Shown: positions 39,316 to 51,300 of the stretch, one piece after another
Layout of the letters: each line of letters opens with the position of its first letter
How positions within the stretch are numbered: the stretch's first letter is position 1
Origin: Pteria penguin
Lineage: Eukaryota; Mollusca; Bivalvia; Pterioida; Pteriidae
NCBI GenBank assembly: GCA_035048485.1
Contig: CM068590.1
Location: forward strand, 434,001 to 498,000
DNA: 64,000 bases
Direction: 5' to 3'
Notes under the pieces: model-generated
What the model was told of the DNA's origin: nothing
The model's database searches: none
Seen by the model: only the letters and a program-made list of their open reading frames with translations
Translations under genes and position numbers: made by a program

Positions 39316-40065
39316 AAACTTCGAGGAATTTCAAAATATGTCTAGAACGACTAACTACACAACTGACCTAAAAATAAGTGCCAAATCTACAGTGATGATA
39401 ACGTCGGAGAGTGGATCATTCGGGTAGCAAAACTAAAATCAGAAGTGTTGTACATGCACCAGCGAATTTCCGCCTAGGAAATCTCATTGACAAATATCTA
39501 GAATATGGCTTCAGTATAATTCTGAATGTGACCCTTGCCCTGACCGAAATACGTGGTCCCATTTATATAAAAGAGCCATCATTCCTTATTCTGCGTAAAC
39601 TTACAATTTTTCTAAACGGACCTATCAGCAAGGTACAGTGCACTACAGCATCAAAAGTATACATTAAAACATTAAGCAAACGACCGCCAGCATTAAAATT
39701 TTACCTCTAATATAACTTGTCACTAGAAATGTCTACTGCTTGTGTCAAACTTGCCGGTTTCTTTATATGTGGTCAGAATCAAGTTTTGTGTAATTGTATT
39801 CCGTGGACAAAAACAATTGTGTTTACTTCATTGACCGGAAAAGGAGCGAAGTTTTCTTCATAGTATATTTAATACGAAAGATATTTAACACATTACAATA
39901 CATATGTGATGTTGAGTTTTTATGTGATGTATACCCACAAATATGCATGTATATTTAAGAACGGAAATCCATGGCGCAATCTATCCAGCACGGCAATATA
40001 CAGTATCTATTTGACATAATCTAGTTGGTAATATATCACATAAGACACATGGACTTTGTATATGA

Positions 40066-40071
40066 TTTATT
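40066..40071 (-). promoter_or_regulatory. Possible polyadenylation signal, gene 2
   Basis: AATAAA on the minus strand, about 360 nt beyond the candidate stop codon, with none closer. Confidence 0.3.
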
Positions 40072-40430
40072 GAGGTAATATCCAATGTAACACTATAATT
40101 GTGAGGAATGGAATGTAAAATGAGGATGACCACCAGTCACAATGTTAACACGAGATAAATATGATAAGGGTATTCACATCAATATGATCGATAACTCTTC
40201 GTGATTAGTAGAGGAGTTGATAGTCGTTTTCTCTATATACAGGCTTCTCTGTCGGGAAAAGTCACGTAAAATACAGGTGCAATAAGAAACTAAATAAGAC
40301 TGTCAAACTTTGTACAACAGCCCCCGTAACGGTCCAGCCGCCCGGGGCATAATGACATTTAAAGAACACAATCTAACTTGCTCTTTTAGATATAAAATGT
40401 TTAAGATATGTATGGGTCCTTGGAACAGCT

Positions 40431-40481
40431 TTAGCTTATGACATCACAGCAGGATTTCACCGTCCGTTGGCAAATAGGTCT
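40431..40481 (-). CDS. Possible last coding exon of gene 2
   Basis: After a ctgtgttcctag acceptor the phase-0 frame runs 16 codons to a TAA (RPICQRTVKSCCDVIS). Position and length fit gene 1's short last exon, but the residues do not match its VRLYLC start, so this is weak. Confidence 0.28.
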   Translation of the reverse strand, partial: RPICQRTVKSCCDVIS

Positions 40482-41281
40482 CTAGGAACACAGTTTGTGT
40501 AAATTGCGATCTGTAAAATGATATATATATATATAATGATACAACAGATCTTTTTGAGATTCCGTGCAATTTTACCTCTTTCTGTGGTTCGTAATAAAAT
40601 ATTATGGACGTTTAAACATGAATAAGATAAACTCACCGAATCTATTAATCCGTAAAACCCTGTGCGTGGTCTTGGACAGCCACCAATTAGAAATGGATTT
40701 GATTTCTTTTCTAAATAACCTACAATAAGAAGTCGACGTTGATGACTTTTTATCATATTTATTTATCATCCTTGCTGTCAAGTGTTTTATAGACGTGTTA
40801 CAGGCACTATGTTAAAATTCAGACAGTATGCTTATACTGTAATATATAATGAAATAAATTTTTATTTTCTAGTTTAATATTTAGTTACAATCAGTACTCC
40901 GTTGTATCATTCTTTAAAAGAATTTATTCTATAATGAATAATAATACACAACACAGGCCCTCCTAGCCCCACTAGGACAGGGTTTGGGATACGGTCTGGG
41001 TTAGGCTTAGGTACCATTATAGGTTGATTGATGGATTGATCATTTTTACATCACTCCATGATTATTTCAATTATACGGTGATGGCATCTGCCTGATGCAT
41101 TGCACACAAATTTAGACCTTTGCAACGGACCCACCCGAAGCAGTGAGGATCTTTTACGTGCCACGCCTACCGTGACACGGGACCTCGGTTTTTACGGTCT
41201 CATCCGAAAGACAGAACCCCGGTGTGCCCTGACCATTATAAGTAAGTTATTTTAAAATAATAAATAATAATAATAATAATA

Positions 41282-41335
<54 letters not shown>

Positions 41336-44300
41336 CAGTGGGTATTGTTTTTTGAACGAAAAACACATGTCCCCCTTCCTCATGAATGTGTTTCAGGATG
41401 GACCATTTCAAGTGGAAGAATCTGACTAGGATTTTAAAACATTATAGGAATATAATCTAACATACCGGTATACTGTAGAAATAAATGTACAGAAAAACAT
41501 GCTTATAAGGAAGTACCAGGGACAACCAATTTCGATTCATTATAAATGTATTTTGTTGCATTTATAATAAATTTTCTGACAAGGGGTACTAAAACTTTTG
41601 ACACAGTTAATATATAGTGTTATTATATACTGTTAAAACAAAGTCCATAAGTCAAAAAATTTACAAATTACAATTTAGAATCTTTTTTTTTAATGACCTT
41701 AAAACGATAATTTTTTTAATTTGACCTTGAGATTGTAAATGTACGTCAAGGTTAAAAATTTTATGCGTGCACCTTGCCTCACTGTCACCTTTATATGTTG
41801 CAAGTTTCAATTTCTTACTTCAAAGGGTATCCAAGTTACGGCCTGGGCAATTGTGTTTTTTTTTTAAATTTGACTTCGAGATTGTAAATGTAGGTCAAAG
41901 TCAAAAAGTTTAATGCCGTGCACTTTGCCTCACTGTCACCATTTTATGTTCCAAGTTTCAAGTTCTTATCTCAAAGGGTATTCAAGTTACGGTCTAGACA
42001 ATTTTTTTTTTAAATTTGACTTTGGGATTGTAAACGTAGGTCAAGGTCAAAAATGTTTATGCCGTGCACCTTGCCTCACTGTCACCTTTCTATGATCTTA
42101 AGTTTCAAGCTCAAGTTACGGTCTAGACAATTTTTTATTTGACCTTGAGATTGGAAATGTAGGTCAAGATCAAAATTATTTTGCCGTGCACCTTGCCTCA
42201 CTGTCACCTTTCTATGTTTCAAGTTCTTACCTCAAAGGGTATTCAAGTTACGGCCTGTACAAATGTTTTTTTAAATTTTACCTTGAGATTGTTAATATGG
42301 ATCAAGGTCAAAATTTTTATGCCGTGCGCCTTGCCTTACTGTCACCTTTCTAAATTCCAAATTTCAAGTTCTTACCTCAAAGGGTATCCAAGTTACGGCC
42401 AGGACAATTGGGGTTTTTTTTAATTTGACTTCGAGATTGTAATTGTAGGTCAAAGTCAAAAAGTTTAATGCCATGCACTTTGTCTCACTGTCACCATTTT
42501 ATGTTCCAAGTTTCAAGTTCTTATCTCAAAGGGTATTCAAGTTACGGTCTAGACAAATTTTTTTTAAATTTGACTTTGAGATTGTAAATGTAGGTCAAGG
42601 TCAAAAATGTTTATGTCGTGCACCTTGCCTCACTGTCACCTTTCTATGATCTTAAGTTTCAAGCTCCTACCTCAAAGGGTATTCAAGTTACGGTCTAGAC
42701 AATTTTTTCATTTGACCTTGAGATTGGAAATGTAGGTCAAGGTCAAAATTATTTTGCCGTGCACCTTGCCTCACTGTCACCTTTCTATGTTTCAAGTTCT
42801 TACCTCAAAGGGTATTCAAGTTACGGGCTGTACAAATGTTTTTTTTTAATTTTACCTTGAGATTGTAAATATGGGTCAAGGTAAAAAAAATTCTTATGTC
42901 GTGCACCTTGCCTCACTGTCACCTTTCTAAATTCCAAGTTTCAAGTTCTTACATCAAAGGGTCTTTAAGTTACGGCCAGGACAAATGTTTTTTATTTGAC
43001 CTTGAGATTGCAAATGTAGATCAAGGTCAAAAAAAAATTTATGCCGTGCACCCTTTCTTACTGTCACCTTTCTATGTTCCAAGTTCCAAGTTCTTACCTC
43101 AAAGGGTATTCAAGTTACGGCCTGGACAATATTTGGAAGACAAAGAAGAAGAAAAAGAAGAAGAAAATTGACAAAAAAACATTTCTCCCCTTTGAAGGGT
43201 AGACATAATAATAAACTACTCATTACCTCCTAGCGCCACTTGGTCAATATCTCCATTTACACCTGCCCTAAACATCATACCGTCGTACATATATATCACT
43301 TCGTTCCATCTGTAAGGCTGGAAATTACATACAGAAAATCATTTAGTTTTCTTTGCTGAATCTGACCTAATAATGCTAAAATGACGAAAGTCAGAAAATT
43401 TTATTAATATAGTAACATGCCATTCAGATTGATTGATTGATTGATTGATTGATTTTTGTTTAACATCACACCACGAATATTTCACGTATATGGTGACGGC
43501 ATCTGCCTGATGCGGGGCATACAAATTCTGACCTTTGCAACGGACCCACCCGAAGCAGTGAGGGATCTTTAACGTGCCATGCATACCACGACACGGGGCC
43601 TCGGTTTTTACTGTCTCATGCGAAAGACAGGACACCGGCATGGCCAGAGCGGTAATCGAACCCCGGCCTCCCGATTAGAAGTCCAGCGCGTTACCACTAG
43701 GCCACGCCGGCTTCATGCCATTCAGTACAAAAGATGTTCATGATAATATTAAATTGATTAAACGTATTTGAATGTAAAAATGGCCGTATTATATGGTTGT
43801 TGATATAGATATCTAATACTGATAACCTAGCAACCTTACAATAACATATAACTTTCTCACACCTGATATAAGTTAAGTACTCTCAAACTTTAATTTTATA
43901 TGTGTACATTTGGTTACCTTGAACTAAGTTATGTATATATAACCTTAAATCTTCAACAAATATCTTGTACATGTACTGTGAAATCTAAACACTTAAATTA
44001 GTTGAAAGTGCGCGACATGAATAAAATTATTCAATGTTTGTGTAACTATACTGCTGTAGTGACTGTTATCACTCTTATTGGCCACTGGTGCCACATCAAA
44101 ACCCCATGAGCAGTTCAAGAAATTTGATCAGGTTAGGAGGACGGGGAATTCGGGTTAGAATTAGGGTTCAGGGTAGGATGACGGGGGGATTAGGGTTAGG
44201 GTTAGAGTTCAGGTTAGGAGGACGGGGGATTCGGGTAAAGGTTAGGATTCAGGGTAGGAGGACCGGGGGATTCGAGCCTATGATTTTCGGTACATAATAT

Positions 44301-45502
44301 GGAGAATGGAAAATACGCATTTTAAAACAATTTCAGGGGGGAGGGTAGATCAGCGCATGGACTCCTATAATGTCTTACACTGCCAAACATGTTCGTGGCA
44401 GATTTTGTCAAGCATTTAGCCAGATCTCTTGCCGTTTCTTCAAAGCACAATGAACTTAATGTAACCAACTGGAAATCTAAGGTGCCAATTAGACCTCAGT
44501 GTATGTTACACTTTGATTCTGTCTGATTCTAAATAATTTTATGTCATATAATTTCTATTCTGAAACTCACCAAAAAGCAGACGTATATCGTAGGCTTTAC
44601 TTATTTCCATGAAATGATTAAACATTAATGTGTAAAACTACAGGATGGAACTTCGGATTGATAATGCCAGACATTTCATTATAATTTCTATAGATTTTTG
44701 ATCAAAGTATTGTCGAAACATCTTGTCTAGACCCACTCTATCAGGTTTTTGTCGCCCACGTTCATATTTAAATAGACGGTTCATTCCCCTTAAAATACTT
44801 TTTAAAAAGCCAATGGTGTGGTACGTTGCCCCGGTTACTTACATCTATAGCCTTAGTGACGACAGTAGCATCCGTGAACTCCTTGCTTTTGGCCAGGAAT
44901 TTGAGTTTGCCGTTCTGTAATGCAATCTCTACAGTCGGTGCTCCAGTCATGCCACAGTTAGACACTATGCTCTGGTAGCCATTCTTATTACCATTAACTT
45001 TAAATCGCAGTCGGATGGCAAATTTATTGCCTAGTTCTCTGTCCATGTATCCCCAGATGGTGATGCGGCCTGTTCCGTCAAATTCGGCAGCGCCACTATT
45101 TATAAGAATGTTGTCGGATTGGGACGCCATATTGGATCCAGACAGTTCCTGGAAACCGCGGTTAAAGTTCATGAAAAACTGTGGACTGCAACCTACAAAA
45201 CAAGATAAATGTATAAACCTGTCAAGCAAGGACCATGTTTTGGGGGAGAATGGTTTCCATCATCCGGGATTATCGCAGGTGGAGATCAAAATAAAAAATT
45301 GTCGACAGGGGTTCAATCTATATCTCTGTGTGTAATGTTACTTATTTTACATGGTAAATAACAAAAAAAGAGTGTGTTCAGACCCTCAGCTCACTTCTCT
45401 AGAGCCGCATATGCAATGAATAATCCCATTATCTTGTGACACTTACTTAGGCTGCTGATATTGGCTTGTGACGCATATATACGTTTTGCATTCAAGGTAT
45501 AT

Positions 45503-45596
<94 letters not shown>

Positions 45597-48299
45597 TACT
45601 TTTCATTCGTCTGCGTCCAGAACGTGCTTTATCCAGAGTACATCCGCACTCCATGGCGCTGAAACCTGTTCCGCCTGGGCATGCGCGAATTCTTAATCCG
45701 TTATGTTCCATGGTAATGTATCCATAACGATTCTGTTTATCCGGTAGGAACTTGCAAGCTGTATAAGATAATGTAAGTGTCGTTTTCATTACTTAAATAA
45801 GTTATCGGTTATTGTTTATCGCCTCGTCAGGATTATTCATATTGATGATAGCGGCATATGCCAGGTGCGTTGCTTATAGATATTCCAATATAAAATGACC
45901 AATGCAGTGGACCGCTGTAGTTCCTCCGGTTATACTGGGTCATAAAAGGAACAGTCAACCTACGATTTCCTGGCTGGATTTGAGCTCAGGTCATTCCAAT
46001 CTTGAGTTTACCAGACCATCAAAGCACACACCCCACACAGTTTCTCTTGCTCTCTCTTTAATTTTCAACTACTTTTACTCTTACTAAGCAGTGTTGTTGT
46101 CAGAGAACTTACCTTCCTCCAAGAACATTATATCATTACACCAGCAGATAAAGCGTCTGATAATTATACATTAACTTGTAAGAAATATTACTTTGACAGC
46201 CTAGTGAAAGAATTAGGATTAAATTCAGCTCCAGGAAATCCTACTTATACTCTCACGAAATTTTCGGTTTCGGAAGTACTTGAGAATCATAAATCTGTCC
46301 TCAATACGTTTGGTATTGACACAAATAAATTAAATTTAGAACTTCCATATTTGTACTGCATTCCCAAAATGCACAAAAATCCTTACAAACAACGCTTTAT
46401 CGCTGGTTCCTCGAAGTGTTCCACAAAATCTGTATCGATGCTACTCACAAAAATATTATCAGAAATTAAATCTGGCCTTCATAGATATTGCGAAACAGTA
46501 TATTCCAGAAGTGGAATTAATCAAATGTGGATCCTTAAAAATTCAAAAGAGTTATTAGAATATCTAAAATCAAAAAGTTTTACTAAAATTCACTCCATCA
46601 AGTCTTTTGACTTTTCGACTCTTTACACAACGATCCCTCATCAGAAATTAAAAGACAGATTAGCGGAAATTGTTCAAAATGCATTTACTATTAAAAACGG
46701 AAGCCTCAAATTCAAATATATAGTTATAGGCCATGATAAAACTTACTTTGTTAGGGAAATTCTGATTCCAAAAATAAATACACTGAAACAGCTGCCATCC
46801 AGATGTTGAACTTTCTTATCGATAACATTTTTGTGGTGTTTGGAGGAAAGGTTTTTCAACAAATTGTCGGTATTTCAATGGGCACTAACTGTGCTCCGCT
46901 TCTGGTTGACATATTCCTTTACTCATACGAAGCTGAATTCATTCAGTCTTTGCTTTCGCAAGGAAAAAAACAATTGGCTCTTTGCTTCAATTTTACTTAC
47001 AGATACATAGATGACTTGCTTTCAATTAATAATCCTTCGTTCGCCGATTACCTTAGCATCATCTATCCAAGTGAACTGGAGGTCAAAGAAACCACAGAGA
47101 GTAGTAATTCTACTTCGTATTTAGATAATATGTTGTCTTTCAACATTAATGGTCAATTGAACACCTCACTCTATGACAAATGTGACGATTTCAATTTTGC
47201 TATCACAAACTTTCCTTTCATAAGTAGCAACATTCCATCATCGCCCGCATACGGCGTATTCGTATCTCAGTTAATGCGTTATTCCAGAGCATGTTCAAAT
47301 TACAATGACTTTGTTCTGAGGGCTAAGCAACTTTCAGTTAAGCTGCTCAACCAGGGTTATATATGTGCTAGACTAGCAACGTCACTGAGGAAGTTCTACG
47401 GTCGTTACGAGACTCTTATTACTCCATATGATATCTCGTTATCCAGACTTCTAAATGATATTCTGGACTGAGACCGATTCCGATCATTTTACACAGATTT
47501 GACACCTTCTATACTAGAAGGTTACCTACTTTGACTTCTCCATATATAAATACATATGAAATTTACACGATTTCACTCTTTCTACTGGGTATATGTGATG
47601 GGTGTTGCTAGCAAGCATGAGATGCTCACTCTCCACGCGCACCTGATCTCACTCCATCACAGGGGTTCACATATGCTCTTCAAGTAGACATATTTTGTTA
47701 TTTTCCACTTGTTTTTCATTTTCACTGATTTTGTATGTCCTCTGGTTTCATGATTTTTAGACTTATTGTTTGGACTCATCCATCATCTTTACATATTCCC
47801 ACTTGAGTCAGATATACGTTTTCTGCAATTAAAATTTTAGATTTCAAAACAGAATATTGAAATTCCTTATTGATAAATATTACCTGCATAGCGAAGTCGA
47901 TTGGCCAGTTCAGTGGGAGTAACACATGGGTCAGTGCACGTGGCGTCTGGGACACAGTTGGTGCCATCATACCGGAATCCTTTCTTACAGCATGTGGGTA
48001 CTGATATACCGTATTCACACGAATAGAAGGAACCACAACCACCTGTCCTGTTGTACGTGTACACACCGAAATTCAGACAGGGATCTGAAATATGTAGAAT
48101 TCATGATGATACCTTAAAGTTAGATTTCCCCCTCTCTGATTAGTTTAACATCTATGGAAGAGGTGCAAGTTTTTGTCACAAGCCTGTGTACCAACAACAA
48201 CAACAAAAAAAACAAAAAACAAAAACAAACAAACAAAAACAAAAAAAAAAAAAAAGAAAGAACTAATAATAGTAATAACAAAATAAATACAAAACAAAA

Positions 48300-48350
<51 letters not shown>

Positions 48351-51300
48351 ACACACACACAAAGTCGTATAAAGACAGAACAATGCCTTTTAAAGGATTA
48401 GTTGTACGTGTATCTCAGAATGAATTATTCTACTTTTTATTAATTAATACATATCAATTTAAAGTCATGTGTATATGTCACCATGTCACCATTTTATATA
48501 TTATATTTTATATATATTATATTTTATGCTTTAATAGTGACTTCGGATTTCAGATCTTGTATTTGTCGATAAAAAGTGCATTAAACAGAACATATTCAGA
48601 AGCCTCTGGGCAAAGAACTGTCAAATTCTCTTACATTCTTAACAATGTTTCTGAATAAATTAATTCCGAGTTTTTGATTACACTCCTCCCACAATAACAA
48701 AGAGCTAGTATACAATGTTACAGAACGCATCTCACCGTCATAGCATGGCACCTCAGCTGGTTGTCGGCAAAGTCCTTGTTCTTGATGCCAGAAATATCCT
48801 GCAGGACAGTCTCTCAAAACGGCGACATGACGTCCCTGATACTGGAAACACTGTACGACTTTATGGCAGAATCCCGGGTAAGTGTTGTATCCAATGCCGT
48901 CAATAAACACACTGTTCACACACAAAGCTGTAATAAACACCATGAATATACAACTGGACTAACACTTAAAATCCCTCAAATCAAAACGAAAAAAAAAAAA
49001 AACAAACAAACAAACAAACAAAATTGAATTTCTACAAAGTTTTACTTCGGCAAAAGTGCTTTATATATCATTTTAGTTATTTCTCTGTCTTTAAAATGCC
49101 AACCCTAAAAGTACTTACATTCCAAAGCTGGTCCCACGCGTTCTGTGTCTTCCTCCACCTTCCTGGAAACTTGTCTGCTTTCTGCCACCGGTTCTGGTTG
49201 ATCCACTTGCTTACTCGGTGTGTCTTTGTGTGGGGTAATGGGTGGTGGGGCACTCTGGTGAACAGATGGATCTATCTCGATATTAATTTCTTTCGGCATT
49301 TGTATTTTGCGGACATCTGTGATCGTGTTGTCCGCCAGTTTTTGTTCGTTTCCTGATGTCCTACCTGAATCCGCTCTTGTAGATCCCAATACTCTAGGCT
49401 CTGGACCACGTGTTGCTCCTGAATCAGGGCTTATTACTGTCATTTTCTGGTCAGGTATCTCTGTATTAACAGATCCTGTCTGAGCTACACTAGCTCTTGT
49501 TTGATCAACACCTAATCCGAGCTGATCTACACTTGTTCTTGTCTGATCAACACCTGCTTCTCTCTGATCAACACCTAATACGGACTGATCTAAGCCTGTT
49601 TCAGTTTTATCTACACCTGGTCCTGTCTGATCAACACCTACTCCGGGCTGATCTACACCTGTTCCTGTCATGTCTACACCTGGTCTTGTCTGATCAACGC
49701 TTGCTAATGTTTGATCTACAGATCCCGTCTTATCTATATTTGCTCCAGAATCAACAAAGCCTGGTTGATCAACACGTGCTCCTGTTTGATCAACGCCCGG
49801 TCCCGTCTGATCTACACTTGATCTTGTTTGATCAACACTAGGCTCTGGTTGATATTCACCTTCGCTTGTAATAGCTACGGCTGTCCCTATCTGATCAACA
49901 CCTGCCCCAGTCCGATCAACACTTGCTCCTGAATCAACAAATCCTGTTTGATCTACACCTGCACCTCCCTGATCAACACTTTCTCCAGTCTGGTCTACAC
50001 CTGTTCTAGAATCAATTATCTCCGTCTGATCTAATCCTGTCTTAACTACACCTGGGCGGGCCTTACCTGTGTCTCCTCCTATCTGATCTATGGTTGCTCC
50101 AGTCTGATCAACACCTACTTTTGAATCTACAAGCCCTGTCTGATCTGCACCTGCTCTGACCTGATAAACACCTGCTCCTGTCTGATCTATACTTGTACCT
50201 GTCTGATCTGTTCTTGCAACAACATTTCCTGTCTGACCTGCATCTGCTCCTGTCTGATCTATATCAGCTCCTGTCTGAACAACACCTACTCCTGAATCTA
50301 CGTATCCTGTCTGACCTGCAACTACACCAGGCTGGTCTGCACCTGCCCGTGAATGATCTACTCCTGCTGTTGTTGGATCAATGTCTGATCCTATCTGACC
50401 AACAACAACTCCCCCTACATCTGCAACTCCTGTCTGATCTACACCTGCTTCTGTCTGATCCACACCTGCTCCTGTTTGATCAACACCTGCACCTGTATCA
50501 ACGAATCCCGTCTGATCAACACCTACTCCAATATGATCCACACCTGCTCCTGTCTGATCCATACCTGCACCTGTATCAACGAATCCCGTCTGATCAACAC
50601 CTACATCTGTGTGATCCACACGTGCTCCAGTTTGATCAACACCTACACCTGTATCAACGAATCCCGTCTGATCAACACCTACACCTGTGTGATCCACACC
50701 TGCTCCTGTCTGATCAATACCTACACCTGTATCAACGAATCCCGTCTGATCAACACCTACTCCAATATGATCCATACCTGCTCCTGTCTGATCAACACCT
50801 ACACCTGTATCAACGACTCCCGTGTGATCAACACCTACTCCAATATGATCCACACCTGCTCCTGTCTGATCCATACCTGCACCTGTATCAACGACTCCCG
50901 TCTGATCAACACCTACACCTGTGTGATCCACACGTGCTCCAGTCTGATCAACACCTACACCTGTATCAACGACTCCCGTCTGATCAACACCTACTCCAGT
51001 ATGATCCATACCTGCTCCTGTCTGATCAACACCTACACCTGTATCAACGACTCCCGTCTGATCAACACCAACACCAATATGATCCATACCTGCTTCTGTC
51101 TGATCAATACCTACACCTGTATCAACGACTCCCGTCTGATCAACACCTACTCCAGTATGATCCACACCTGATCCTGTCTGATAGGCACCTGATGTAGTCT
51201 GATCTATACTTGCTTCTGTCTGATCAACACCCGCTCCTGCATCAACAAATCCTGTCTGATCGGCACCTGTTTTAAAATCAACGACTGTTGTCTGAGGCAC

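Noticed and set aside
46204..47471. Reverse transcriptase as part of gene 2
   Set aside because: It is on the opposite strand and inside an intron; its motifs are those of Penelope-like elements.
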